From the NCBI GenBank assembly GCA_030180135.1, contig CM058239.1:70625823-70689822 (forward strand): DNA of 64,000 nt. Reading direction: 5' to 3'. The position numbers were made by a program, and so were the translations under genes. Positions 1 to 12,357 of this stretch are shown one piece after another. Positions within the stretch are counted from its first letter, which is position 1; each line of letters opens with the position of its first letter. The stretch is from Orychophragmus violaceus. Taxonomy: Eukaryota; Streptophyta; Magnoliopsida; Brassicales; Brassicaceae. A model generated the notes under the pieces. The model saw only the letters and a program-made list of their open reading frames with translations, was not told the origin of the DNA and searched no databases.

Positions 1-3000
1 TTGTACTGGAATCCTACATTCCCTAATCCTTTTGTCTCAATATCTCAATCTGGCATAAGGCAAGATGCGTGTCATCCTTATATAGCCAGACCATGTTCAT
101 CGGACCAGATTTGATACTGACAATGCAAACGACTTGGGCAAGTCCGTTTGGGAGTGGCCACTCTCTTACCAGCTATCAAGTCTCCGATTGGCCTAGAGAT
201 ATTACCTCCGTTAAACGGCAGGGACAAATCCCATCTTGTTCCATCACTATGAACTACACACTTTATAATACACCCAACCAAGGTCCTTATAGCTCCCAGT
301 TACGAAACAGCGTTAGACAATGATCAAAGTGCATCAATCCATGTGCAGCCACATTCATGCGAACTCAGGTCTAAGGACTATACTCTATAGTCGTATATGA
401 GAACCTCTTATGACACAGATATTAATATCTTGTAGAGTTCTCATCAGCGGGCCATGTCCGGTCATATGCTCCCCTACATATACCTATGTGTCGACTTTGA
501 TGCCGCGCATCTATGACCCCTCGAAACTTGGTCATAAGTCTCAACACAATCTAGTCTCAAGTGGTTGTTGGTGTTCCAATTTCAACAACCTTCGACTATG
601 GACACTATGATTTATGTCATTTCGTTAAATATGGGGTTTCAGGATCAAGTCTACTCATGTACTTCGATGGCCCATATATAATGACATGAATCATTTTTGG
701 AACGATTATTTATATCACAGTTAAAATAATCCAGAAATCATAGATTTCATAAGCATAAAATATTATGTTTACATGAACCTTTCAAAACAACTAAATAAAG
801 CCCTTTACAAACTCCCACTGAAATTAAGACTACATCTTAATTTCACTTATCCTACAGCTACAGTCCGCGACTCGTGCTTAGGCCTAAGGAGTGGCTTTTT
901 TAATAGATTAGCAACGTTCTCATTCGTTGAAACTCGCTGATCTACTTAACACCTCTGTCATTTATCTCACGGAATAGGTTATACCTACCCTCAAGGTGTT
1001 TGGACCTCTGATGTGCAGCTAGTCTCATCTATGCTGGGAATCACATCAAGTTCATTGATGAACTCTTCTTTCCAAACAACCTCTTTCGCCGCTTCCCAAG
1101 CTGCGAAATGTTCAGCTTAAGTCATGGAGTCAGCAACAGTGCCTTGCACCGCCAGACAGACACAAGATATAACCGGACTGTGACCGTAAATCATCTTTGT
1201 CTGTTGGAAACTTGCCTTTCAGACTCTACCGACTTGTAGCACCTCACTTTCTCCGTAAATCAAGAACTTATCCTAAGTATTTTCCAAATACTTGAGGATA
1301 ATCATTACGTCTATCCAGTGATTCTTTGTTGGATTTGACTGGTCTTTACTTGTCTTGCTTTACATTAAAGCAACATCAAAACAAGCACATGTCATGGCAT
1401 ACATGATAGATCCAATTGCCGACGCATATGGAATCTCATCCATGCATTCAAGCTCAGCAGATATCGTAGGACACTGTATCTTGCTTAACGTAATGCCATG
1501 TGATATTGGCATAAAACCCTTCTTGGAATGCTGAAAACGTGTGGGACATTGTCAATATAAGAATCCTGACTTTGTCCTATCAGCTCTTTTGGATCTCTAT
1601 CTTTAGATCCAAAATCCAAGAACATACGTGGCTTTACCCATGTCAATCATAAAACCAACTCCCAAGCCAGTCCTTTACCGACTGCAGCATTGGGACGTTA
1701 TTTCCGAGAATCAGTATGTCATCGACATACACTATGAGAAATGCAATATCGCTCCTACTTATATATTAGCAAACGCACAGTTCCACTTCGTTCCTGTTCA
1801 AGTCAAAACCTTGACTACTTCAACAGAACGAAGATTCCAACTCTGATATGTTTGCTTCCATCCATGAATGGATCGATGAAGCTAACTTACACACAGTGTA
1901 ATTTTTCGGAGTCCGGGCTCACTTTCGCTTCTGTGAATTTCGCAGGTTCGTCACTTTCAATGATCATCAGATCATGGCAACTAATCACGAGAAATCACTC
2001 TCGGATTAGTGACGGATTCATTCAGATCTGCGAACTTCAGGCTTTACAGGTGTAGATTCTACAGAAATCTGTAAATCTATCCGCTGCTCTCCCTCAACAG
2101 GTTGAGCAGCCTCCTGTATTTCTCGAATTTCTTCGAGTTATACTTTTACTCCCACTGTTCTTCTTAGAAAGCAACTTCCCTCTTAGAAAACAGAATTCCG
2201 AACAACCTAACTTCGTTTTCGGAATGGACGTAAAAGTAACAAGCCTTGGTTTCCCTAGGACAACCAGCGAAGTAGCTCAACTACAAATACTCAGTAAAGA
2301 CGAATTTGGATCATTTCCAGTCCACATTTATGTGGTGTCTTTCAACTGATATTGGTGGAACTATTTCAGCGTAAACTTAGATATTTCTAGAGCGTTATTC
2401 TTAAAGAATATCATGGAAGATTCGTGTGACTCATCTTTAATCATTTCTAATAAGATCTGATTCTTTCTCACAGAAACACCTCAAGGTTTTCAGGAGAAAT
2501 GAGCTGTGAAACGACTTCACACTCATTCAGATGATCACACCATCAATGACTTAAGTATTCTCACTCGTGATCTAATCCAGAGTTTCAATACTTCTGTCAC
2601 TCAGATTCTATACCTCATTCTGGAACTCTTTCGACCATTTCAAAGAATTCCGACTCGTGTCTCATCAAATGAATACAGTCATACTCACTGAAGTAATCAG
2701 TAAAGATAATGAAGTACATGAAATTTTCTCTGGCATTACTGCTCATCGGGCCACATACATGAGTATGTTCAGTGTCCAATAAGCCTTTGGGCCTTTCTCT
2801 AGCTCGGCTAAGATGGGCCCTTTGTCTTTTGGTCCAGTAAGCAGAATTCAAGTCTCATAAGATATCCAATCAAATGAGCCCAAAAGTCCATAACTATGGG
2901 ATTTCTGAATCCGACTCACTCTATGTGACCAAAATATTTACGCCAAGAAAAATCAGGTTTAATTCATCAGATTTAAACCAATTCGGTATTTATGTTACAT

Positions 3001-3347
3001 TTAGGCACTCTTTGGTTTAAGATATAAAACCCATTCCTTGAATAGGGTGCTACAATCAATATTTCATTGAGATCAAAAGAACAAAACTTGTCTTTTATCA
3101 AAATGAAAAACATTCAAATTCTTACAAGAAAATGAAAGACAACTCTGCTTAAAGCAGGTACATTGTAGCAATTACTTAATACAAAACCAAGCCTCAAAGG
3201 CATCTACAAGTGAAAACCCTACGGCTGAGGCAGCATCCATAGCTCCTTCCAGACACGCAGTTCCACTTGTCCTTCCTTCAACGTTCTACTGTTGCTTAGG
3301 CTCTGCATATTATAACAAATATCAGTGCCACAACCAGTATCCATTAC
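1..3347 (-). pseudogene. Copia-1 decayed pol (integrase, RT, RNase H)
   Basis: This stretch holds the remains of a copia polyprotein broken by many stops and frameshifts. The best integrase piece is 2615-2851, with an HVCGPM-type start of the catalytic core. The RT active-site box YVDDI is still readable on the minus strand at 1715-1729. A protease-like DTGCGTDI reading lies near 3300-3345. Upstream residues match the corresponding part of Copia-2, which has lost both the RT box and the protease triad. No long open frame survives, so the element cannot code for its own enzymes. Confidence 0.75.
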
Positions 3348-4236
3348 CTATAAGGTAGAACTTGAAGTAATAACATGAATACCTGAGGAAGTAGTCTCAT
3401 ACATCAACTTCAACTCCTCATAATCTTCCATGAATTTTATGCAATCTCTCTTCCAATGCCCAGTCTCTTTACAGTAGCAGCACTTACCAACGTAAGATGT
3501 ATCTGACTCGGGCTCAGAAGACACACGCTTGCCATGATTCAAAATCTGGACAACTTTGTCTTCACCCTTGTCAGCACTAGGTTTAGTAAACCTACCCTTC
3601 TCCTTTATGAGATTATACAGGGTACTCTTCACGTTTGGCTCAACTGTCTTGAGCATATCATGCAGTTCAGTCAGCGTCTTCGTCAAGCCTTTCTTGATAT
3701 AGTTCCTTTTGAACTTATCATAGCTTGACGGCAGTGACTGCAGAATGATCTCAGTTGCCAATTCTTGGCTAACTGGATAATCCAGTTTCCTCAGGTTATC
3801 AATGTAACCCATCATTTTACTGACATGAGGACTCACTGGATGATCATTTGGGCTTGCAGCTAGTGAGAGACTTAACCAACTGGTATCTCTCCACTCTTAC
3901 CTGCTCCTGAAATTTCAATTTCAGGCTGCTGATCATCTTTATTGGCGACTCCATGTTCTCATATTGCTTCAGAAAATCTGAGTCCATGGTAGCCAATATC
4001 AGACCACGCACATCTACCGCATCATTATAATGCTTATTCCAAGCATCATATACTGCATGAGAGGCATTGGACCCGATCCTCTCGGGGAGAGCTCTCTCAA
4101 GGACATAGTCCTTTCTCTCCTGCCTGAGGACTAGCCTCAGGTTCCGCGACCAAGTCAAGAAATTTGATCCGTTCAGTTTGTCCATTTCAAGGACAGACCG
4201 GATCGAGAAAGTGTTTTGATTGTTTGTGCTAGTCAT
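3348..4236 (-). pseudogene. Copia-1 gag (capsid/nucleocapsid), frameshifted
   Basis: Two adjacent frames together form a copia gag. 4236-3844 starts at an ATG and covers the N-terminal capsid (residues KLNGSNFLTWSRNLR and following). 3836-3348 resumes one frame over with the C-terminal capsid and the CCHC zinc knuckle CCYCKETGHWKRDC near 3430-3485. The intact Copia-2 gag (31614-32528) reads through the same junction, so a small indel near 3837-3843 broke this copy. Known role of the family: forms the virus-like particle and binds element RNA. Confidence 0.88.
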
Positions 4237-5800
4237 AACTGAAATTTAGAGATAAATAGAGTTTTAGTTATTTAGTTCATAAAAGAGTAATCTTAATAAC
4301 TTATAAGAAAACTCGCATTGCATTCAAAATTTCTTTGTTTAACCTCATAAGAATGCAATGATTCCGAGACCCATGTTCAGCTAAAACCAAAGTGGGCCAC
4401 TGGCCGTCACCCGGAATTAGCTTTACTTGGTAAGCATACACACAGCTAGTTATATCCAATAACTCTCGGTTGTGAATTGGGCCCAAGGCCCAATACACCA
4501 GATGTCTCAAGGCCCGGGACTCCCGATGGCCCAGTCAAGGAAACCAATCTCTTACAGCCAAATAATCACTTAAGTCTGGGACTCCCAATGAAATTAGTGA
4601 CTATATACTACTTTACTTACGCAAAAACAGACACCTCACACTGTAAGCCATATCTGTAATTGAATAAGCGTTAAGTAGCTGACAAGATTGGGCAAGACAT
4701 CTAAGCTTGATATTGTTTTTGAGGATTTTAGGTTTCAATAGATTTCCTCCCAAAAATAGAAGATTACTATTTTGGGAAACTTTCCATTTCAGGTAACTTA
4801 CTAAATGTGGAAACTTTCTATTTAGGGAAACCTACTATTTTTAGAAATTTCCTAACATGCCAAAATTAGAAACTTCTAATATTAGAAAACTTTCTAATTT
4901 AATGTTTTATTAAAGTTTTCGGTTGGGTCACAAATTATAGGCCCAATTCTTGGCCCAAGACCACAGAATTCCAATTGGCCCAATAATTTGACATAACCGA
5001 GTCGGTTCATTAATTCTGGTCCAAAACCAAATTAACTACTAAATCCAACTGGTTATTTACTAAACCAGACCAGCTCTAAATTATTTGGTCCAACCAAATC
5101 AAACTTAGACCAGCCTTCGGTTTAGGTTAAAATTCAATTTTTAAATTTAAATCCGGTTTAACCAGAAATTAAATAATACCAATTGTATTAAATAATTTCC
5201 AGCAAACCGCGATTTGGGTTAACCGCTTGAACCATACATATTAAATTATTGCTTATTCAACAAAAACAAAAATTTGTTATGATTCTACAAATCGTTTGTT
5301 ATTATAAAGCAAAGACAACACGTGATCGAAATTCAAAAAAATGCTTTTGACCTTTCCAATTCGAAACATAACATTCACAAAAGGACAAAGCAATTTAATT
5401 CGATTCTCTTGTGATTGATAATTAATTGAACCATCATACGATTTTGTCCTTATCTCATTCAATAATCCAATTCGATTCATGACCTTTACCTCACGATCAA
5501 GACAAACACTAAAAGACAAAAGCGATTCTTATCATTAACAAACCTTACGAATTGATCGTGACATTCACTTAAACCAAAGTCAACACCGATTGATTTGTTA
5601 GTGATTATAAAGCAAAGTTACAAGCGATTCATACAATAGAAACGAGTTTCAATAAAATCGATTATGAGTAAAATCGATTCTTATACCAGTTTCTTATTTC
5701 TAGGTTTTCCAAGTTTCAATCAATTTTACTCATTAAAATCGATTCATCAAACTAATAAACAACCTAGTATGATCCAAAAAGCAAAAACCTAACGACCTAG
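4237..5800 (-). other. Copia-1 leader, no gene
   Basis: About 1.56 kb between the PBS and gag, AT-rich and non-coding. It contains imperfect repeats around TCGATT motifs (5280-5760). It lacks the palindrome array seen in the leader of Copia-2, so the two leaders have diverged far more than the two gag genes. Confidence 0.7.
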
Positions 5801-5812
5801 GCTCTGATACCA
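5801..5812 (-). other. Copia-1 primer-binding site (initiator tRNA-Met)
   Basis: The minus strand reads TGGTATCAGAGC, complementary to the 3' end of plant initiator tRNA-Met, one base inside the LTR. It sets the orientation of the element. Confidence 0.93.
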
Positions 5813-5813
5813 C

Positions 5814-6462
5814 TGAAGGATTATGTGTGTTCATGGGTGTAATTCTCAGGTTACAACCTAGCACATAATCATCTAGGATCTAGGTGATTTGCAGTTGAAT
5901 CATAAACAGATCAGGATCATTACCTTATGATTGCAGCGGATTGATCTAAGGAATGAAGAGATCTGCAAGAGCTGATAGAAACCGGCTCCTCCTAGGTATC
6001 CACACGCTTACAAGCTACTGGATCAGGCTGCTAGACCAAGCTGGAATCAACAGAGAGAGAGGAATACGGCTGAGGCAAAAATCGCAGGAGAAAAAGCATT
6101 AGGGCTTCCTGCGCCTTCTCTCTTCCTTATATGGGCCCAAGTAATTAAACTAATGGCTCATTAGGCTTTTGGGCCAAAGGCCCAAATCAGACAAAAGACT
6201 GTCTTTTGTCTGGCCCAATTCTCTGTGCAAATACAGTAAATGCCTTGCATCTTACTGTATTAATTCCATTTTAACTTTCCCGTTAGCTATGGTGTGTGAC
6301 CCTTTGGGATCATACAATACTGGTAACAAGTCCTAAACTTATAGATCATGAGCGGGCTCTAGCAAGTCATCATGATCACCCAGTATTTATGACTTATGTC
6401 TGATCTCGACACTTATCATACTTTCTAGAGATAGTACGGTAGATTTCAGGACATTCCCAACA
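5814..6462 (-). repeat. Copia-1 5' LTR (649 bp)
   Basis: On the minus strand it begins TGTTGGGAATGTCC and ends CCTTCA. Its first bases (TGTTGGGA, TCCTGAAATC) match the Copia-2 LTR start, but the rest is largely different, so the two are subfamilies. Inner boundary set by the PBS, outer boundary by resumption of the Tat-1 gag frame. Confidence 0.88.
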
Positions 6463-8520
6463 CGAGCCAGACTCCGACAAATGTTTTGTCAGGAACTAAT
6501 GATCCGAGTAGAAACTGGGTGTGGATGAGGAATGATTCCATTTCCGCCCCTGCTTCAGGAGGTGGATCTGGAACAACCAGACCTAATTCGCCACTGCCTT
6601 CTGCTCCACAGCGACAAGGCCCAGATGATCTCGCTGAAATCCGTTCGATGTTAAGCCTGCTGGTAAACCGAACGAGAAACAACGAGGCAAGTGCACGGGC
6701 CCAAGAGATCACGAACCGCTCTATGGCCGCGCAGCTAGATGAACAGGAAAGGCGCATTAACGCCTGTCTAGAAGAGCTCGCCAGCCAAAACCACCCCCCA
6801 TAAGTCCTCCACCGTGTACACGCTTGGACTTCTCCCAGGTAGTAACTCCCCCAGGAGCGTCGGGAAGTTTCGCTAATGCGTCAAGTAGCGGCCGCCGCCC
6901 TATAATGACCCCTATCGCGATACCGACACCATTCACTTCGAGCTCAATGGTCACAGATCCAACCGGATCAGGGAACCGAACATTACCCGGGCCACCACTT
7001 TTCCCGAATAACTCCAACATCCGGACGAGGCAACTAGGAGGCTCTGCTTTCGCCTCGAGCTCGGGACCCGTTAACGGGTCAAATATGGTACAGTTCCGAA
7101 CGCTGCAAGTCGACTAGACGAGATCGATTCAAACAATCGATCTCCTCGACCCCGTTTTCCCGGAACAAGCGTCAAACCAGGCACAAGCCCAGTTTACGCC
7201 TACGGTAGGCGATGAACACGATATGCTTAGACAATACATCGAGCAGGCTAAGGCCCAGTTCAACAGTCTAAGCTCGAAAGTTCACATGGCAACGAGCGCG
7301 GCGCCCGACATCGATCGAGTGATCGAAGAAACGCGACAAACGCCGTTCACAGACCGGATCGCCTTCGCAAGGATCCGAGAAATCAAGAAAACTAAATTTC
7401 CGGAATTCTCTGGGAAATCGGACCCGAAAGCCCATATCAGGGCATACCGACTAGCAATGGCAAGGGTATACCTTACCGACGAGGAGAGAGAGCCGGCTTT
7501 CTGCAGGCTCTTCGCCGAAAACCTATCGGGCTCCGCCCTAGAATGGTTTGCCGGACTGGAAGAAAGGTCCATCGACAACTTCACCCAGTTCATGACGGCT
7601 TTCCTCAAACAATACTCCGTCTTTATCGAGGAAAAGACTACTGAGGCAGCTCTATTTGGCGTCTCTCAAAAACCCGATGAGCCGCTTCGCTCGTACATTG
7701 ACCGATTTAAGGAAATAAAATCCAAAATCGCAAACCCACGAGACGAAGTAGCTATAGAAGCACTGAGACGTGGACTATGGTATTCAACCAGATTCCGCGA
7801 GGAAATAACAATCCGCGAACCTCAAACACTCGATGACGCCCTTCATCGCGCATCGGCCTTTGCTCGCCTCGAGGACAAAACCACGGCCCTCAGAGAAAAG
7901 CATCGAAAAGAAAAGAACCCGTCGGGCTCGCAGAACTCAAACTCAAAAAAGGATTCCCGTAAATCAGGAAACGTCAATGCGGTCGAGAGCCCGAAGAGCT
8001 CGAAGAAATTCGAGTTCGACAAGGAAAAATTTTGTGAATTTCACAACAAAAGAGGACACTCGACTGAAGATTGCTATACTCGAGCTAAAGCCGAAGCTCA
8101 AAAGCGAGTGTCCGAGAGCAAACAAGAGTCAGAAGTCGAAGAGGAAACTCCATCCGGCAGAAAGGAAAGTAAACAGACCAAAGAGTCGAACACCAAAAGG
8201 CCTTCTCAGAATAAACGAGAACGGACAAAGGAGCCGGAATCTCCCGAAACATTCCCTCAGGGGTCGCGAAAGCGAGTCGAGTTTATTCTCGGCGAGCTCA
8301 GCCTGAGCGGCACCCCGAAAGGTTCGGCGTTATCTCCACCTCCGGCTCCCGTTAAGAGTTTACGCTCACGAATCAATCTCCATCGTCTCTGCAGGGGGGG
8401 TGTACGGGCTATACCCCCTAAACGAATCGACTTCATCTTCGGTGGCTCCAAGCTCTGCCGAGACTCGGTCAATTCAATCAAATCTCTTCAAAGAAGAGTC
8501 GAGACCGACAAAGGGGGGGG
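6463..8520 (+). pseudogene. Tat-1 gag, broken by indels and a stop
   Basis: Gag lies in consecutive open pieces: 6486-6803, 6824-7117 and 7223 onward. The central part holds the Retrotrans_gag capsid region (ALEWFAGLEERSIDNFTQF near 7540-7590), followed by a basic stretch and a short Cys/His knuckle (FCEFHNKRGHSTEDC, 8030-8075). The first break falls in a C-run at about 6795-6800; Tat-2 reads through the same place. A TAG at 7115-7117 interrupts the second piece where Tat-2 has Gln. Gag ends in a linker (RIDFIFGGSK, about 8424-8453) and reaches a nine-G run at 8513-8521, where the downstream frame shifts. Confidence 0.88.
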
Positions 8521-9035
8521 GAATCCCAATGATAGGTCCAGACCACGAGATCACTTTCCACGAGAGCGAGACAAGCAATCTCGACAAACCACACGACGAC
8601 GCTCTCCTCGTTTGTCTAATAGTGGGAGATGTCGAACTCTCAAGGATAATGATCGACACAGGAAGTTCGGTGGATGTCCTCTTTTACGATGCGTTCAAAA
8701 AGATGGACTTCAACGACTCCGAGATCGTGGATGAAAAGACACCACTAGTAGGGTTCGCTGGCGAAACAACGTACTCGATGGGCTCTGTCTTCTCCCCAGT
8801 GATAGCTGGAGGAGTTCGAAGAATGACAGAGTTCGTCATAGTGGATCGGCCAGCTCCCTATAACGCAATTCTAGGTCGACCATGGATATACGACATGAAA
8901 GCGGTACCATCGACCTACCATCAATGCGTAAAATTCCCAACTCCCAAAGGAGTAAAAACCGTGTACGAAAGTCAAAAGATTTCCCGCCATTGCTACATGA
9001 ATGGATACAAGCAGATTGAGAAATCTCCTGCGTAG
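8521..9035 (+). pseudogene. Tat-1 aspartic protease region
   Basis: The frame carries the retropepsin active site IMIDTGSSVDVLFYDAF near 8645-8700, then an ILGRPWIYDM-type C-terminal element near 8865-8900. In the element family this protease cleaves the Gag-Pol polyprotein. It is one frame away from gag; the shift maps to the nine-G run at 8513-8521, where eight Gs would restore a continuous frame. The open frame formally extends upstream to 8400, but that part reads the gag linker out of frame. It ends at a TAG at 9033-9035. Confidence 0.82.
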
Positions 9036-9065
9036 CAATTACAGAAAGAGGACGAGCTCGCCACC

Positions 9066-10412
9066 ATGCAGACAAAAAGGTCGAATGACCCAAGTCAAAT
9101 AGGACCTCCAAAGAACCTCACGACCCAAGTTTGCATAGACGATGCTCATCCCGAAAGACTCGTTGGCATTGGAATCGACCTATCAGAGCCAGTCAAAAAC
9201 GAACTGGTCTCTTTCCTTAAACAAAACGTCGACTCCTTTGCCTGGTCTTCAGCAGACATGAAAGGGATCAACATCGACGTGACCAGCCACGAGCTGAATG
9301 TCGACCCAACCAACAAACCGGTAAGACAAAAACGTCGAAAACTAGGTCCGGAACGAGCTCAAGCCGTCAATGACGAGGTCGATTGATTATTAAAAATCGG
9401 ATCGATCAGAGAGGTCAAGTACCCCGACTGGCTTGCGAACCCCGTAGTGGTTAAGAAAAAGAACGGGAAGTGGAGAGTCTGTGTAGATTTCACGGACCTG
9501 AACAAAGCATGTCCGAAGAACAACTTCCCACTCCCACACATCGACCGGCTGGTCGAAGCCACCGCCGGACACCAGCTACTATCCTTCATGGACGCTTTCT
9601 CGGGGTACAATCAAATATTAATGAACCCCCAGGACCAAGAAAAGACTTCGTTCATTACAGATCGAGGCACGTACTGCTACAAAGTCATGCCCTTCGGACT
9701 AAAAAACGCAGGAGCAACTTACCAACGCCTCGTCAACAAGATGTTTGCGGGACTCCTAGGCAAAACTATGGAAGTTTACATCGACGATATGCTGGTCAAA
9801 TCTTTCGGGTATGAGGATCACATCCCCCAACTAAAAGAATGTTTTATCATTCTCAATAAATACGGGATGAAATTCAACCCAGCAAAGTGTACCTTCGGGG
9901 TCCCCTCAGGAGAATTCCTAGGTTACCTAGTGACCAAAAGAGGGATCGAAGTGAACCCCAAACAGATCGCAACGTTTATAGAGATGAAATCTCCCAGAAC
10001 AACGCGAGAAGTCAAGCGCCTGACTGGCAAAATAGCTGCTCTGAACCGTTTCATCTCGAGGTCGACTGATAAATGTATGCCCTTCTATCACTTGCTCAAA
10101 GCGAACAAGAAGTTCCTCTGGGATGAAAAGTGCGAAGAAGCGTTCACCCAGCTTAAATCTTACCGAAGCGAACCACCTATACTGGCAAAACCACTAGAAG
10201 GGGAACCCCTCTACCTCTACCTAGCTGTTTCCACGGCAGCAGTAAGTGGAGTCCTGGTTCGCGAAGAACAGAACGAACAACGGTCGGTGTATTACATCAG
10301 TAAGACCTTAATCGACGCTGAAACCAGATACCCCGCCATGGAAAAACTCGCCGTAGCGCTAGTGACATCAGCTCAAAAACTCTGACCATACTTTCAATCG
10401 CACTCGATCATA
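9066..10412 (+). pseudogene. Tat-1 reverse transcriptase and first RNase H
   Basis: 9066-9386 is the RT N-terminal linker and thumb-side approach (residues NPTNKPVRQKRRKL). A TGA at 9384-9386 interrupts it. 9447-10385 carries the RT core: CVDFTDLNKACPKNNFPLP, the motif-A segment LSFMDAFSGYNQI with its catalytic Asp, and the YIDDMLVKS box at about 9778-9804, so both catalytic motifs are present. An RNase H of the RT-linked kind follows (YYISKTLIDAETRYP near 10290-10330). A second TGA at 10383-10385 separates it from the continuing frame. Both stops sit where related elements carry Arg, consistent with CGA to TGA decay. Confidence 0.88.
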
Positions 10413-12280
10413 GTGATGACCTCTCAGCCACTGAGAACCATCCTTCACAGTCCAAGTCAATCAGGTCGACTGGTCAAATGGGCTATCAAACTTAGCGATT
10501 ATGACATAGAATATAAAGCTCGGACGTGCCTAAAAGCGCAAGTACTGGCAGATTTCATAACCGAGCTCCCTCTGACCGTCGAACTTGACCCGACCTCCGC
10601 CAAGAAATGGAAACTCTACGTCGATGGAGCTTCCTCGAGGCAAGGATCCGGAGTCGGGGTGAAACTGGTCTCCCCAATGGGCGAAGTACTAGAACAATCG
10701 TTCAGACTGGGCTTCACCGCATCAAATAACGAAGCAGAATACGAAGAGTTAATAGTCGGGCTCAGACTAGCGATAGCGATAGGAGCCCGGGAAGTAGACG
10801 CCTTCAGCGATTCCCAATTAGTCACGAGCCAATATCATGGCGACTACGAGGCCAAATACGAACGAATGGAAGCATACCTACGGGTAGTCCACACGCTCGC
10901 CGAACAGATCGAATTCTTTGATCTAACGCGGATCCCGAGAGGGGAAAACAGCGCAGCTGATGCCCTGGCCACATTAGCATCGACATCAGATCCCAACCTC
11001 AAAAGGATCATACCAGTCGAAGGGATCGAGAAACCAAGCATCGACATAGCCCTTAAAGCTCTGTCCTTGAAAGAAGACGAGCCTACCATAAAGGACGATG
11101 TCGAGCACAAGGAATGTCCTAAGGACATCAGTCGCGATTTCATCGAGATTGATGATGATCTCGATCCAAGAAACGCCGTGTACGTCGCGAACGTCCCCGA
11201 CCGACCAATCCAAGCCGCATCCGCTAGTCAAGGACCCGAGCCTGACAATGACGAAGATTGGAGAACTCCGATCATTCGATACATTACAAATGGCGAAGTT
11301 CCCGATGACAAATGGGAGGCACGAAAACTCAAGACACAAAGTGCAAGGTACTGCGTCACACAAGGAGAGATCTTTAAAAGGAGTCTCTCCGGACCTTACC
11401 TCAAATGCCTCAAGAAAAAGCAGGCCCTAGCCGTGATCACACAGGCCCACGATGGGTCATGCGGAAGCCATTCCGGAGGACGAGCCTTGGCCGTACGAAT
11501 CAAAATGCAAGGCTATTTTTGGCCAACAATGGCCACCGAATGCGAGTCCTTCTCCAACAAATGCGACAAATGCCAAAAGCATGCCCCGATTATCCACCAG
11601 GCATCGGAGAAACTCTCCTCTATCTCATCGCCATACCCATTCATGCGATGGGGAATGGACATCGTGGGACCCTTAGTCGCGTCCGGCAGAAAGAAAGCCA
11701 CGCACCTATTGGTAATGACGGACTACTTCACCAAATGGATTGAAGCAGAGTCGTACCAAAAAGTCAAAGACGTTCATGTTAAGGAGTTCGTCTGGCGAAA
11801 CATCGTTTGCCGACACGGACTACCCCACGAGATCGTCACCGATAATGGTCCCTAGTTCATATCAAACGCCTTCAAGGAGTTCTGCAGAACGTGGAACATA
11901 AAGCTGACTTACTCAACGCCACGCTATCCCCAAGGGAATAGGCTGGCGGAAGAGGCTAACAAGGCAATCATGAACAACCTTAAGAAAAGACTCAATGAGT
12001 GCAAAACGAGCTGGAGCGACGAGCTCCCAGCCGTACTCTGGACTCACCGGACTACTCCTCGCAAATCCACCGGCGAAACTCCCTTTTCGCTGGCTTACGG
12101 GATCGAGGCGTTAGTACCAGCAGAAATCCTCGTGTCAAGCATCCGCAAAGAAGAATGCCCACGACAAGAGGAACTTAACAACAAGATGATAACGGACGAG
12201 CTCGATCTCGTCGACGAAAGGAGGAACCTCGAACTAGCTCGAATCCAGAACTACCAACAAGCTGCGGCTCGCTACTGCTA
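10413..12280 (+). pseudogene. Tat-1 additional RNase H and integrase, 3' truncated
   Basis: 10413-11855 begins with the tail of the first RNase H. It then has a second RNase H domain (LYVDGASSRQGSG near 10615; NEAEYEEL near 10728; FSDSQLV near 10803), the hallmark of Tat elements. The integrase follows: HHCC zinc region with CDKCQKHAP (about 11560-11590), first core Asp in MDIVGP (11657-11674) and second Asp in TDNGP before a TAG at 11853-11855. The frame continues 11856-12280 with the catalytic Glu (EEANKA near 11950) and TPFSLAYGIEALVPAE. It is cut at the junction with Tat-2, so the integrase C-terminus is missing. Confidence 0.88.
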
Positions 12281-12321
12281 CCGAATATAAAATCAACTCG
12301 TTTAGGGGGTATAGCCCGTAC

Positions 12322-12357
<36 letters not shown>

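Larger units (their letters stand above)
1..6462 (-). mobile_element. Copia-1: Ty1/copia element, cut by left window edge
   Basis: Reading right to left: 5' LTR 5814-6462, PBS 5801-5812, leader, gag pseudogene, decayed pol. The first bases of the window match those just inside the 3' LTR of the related Copia-2 (28473 onward), so the 3' LTR probably lies only about ten bases off the edge. The right end sits inside the gag of Tat-1, which resumes at 6463 in the expected reading frame (residues EPDSDK, also present in Tat-2). The TSD cannot be checked because the other side is missing. Confidence 0.88.
6463..12280 (+). mobile_element. Tat-1: Ty3/gypsy Tat-lineage element, truncated at both ends
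   Basis: Gag, protease, RT, RNase H, a second (additional) RNase H and integrase occur in this order on the plus strand. The second RNase H between the RT-linked RNase H and integrase marks the Tat lineage. The 5' part is outside the window beyond Copia-1. The 3' part stops in the integrase C-terminus at about 12280, where an inverted Tat copy begins. No 3' LTR is present. Confidence 0.9.

Noticed and set aside
410..2055. Several plus-strand frames of 66-104 codons in Copia-1
   Set aside because: They are opposite to decayed copia pol and have no similarity of their own.
7282..7608. Antisense frame in the Tat-1 gag, also open in Tat-2 (13107-13487)
   Set aside because: Conservation follows from the well-conserved sense gag protein. 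No start context or domain supports a separate gene.
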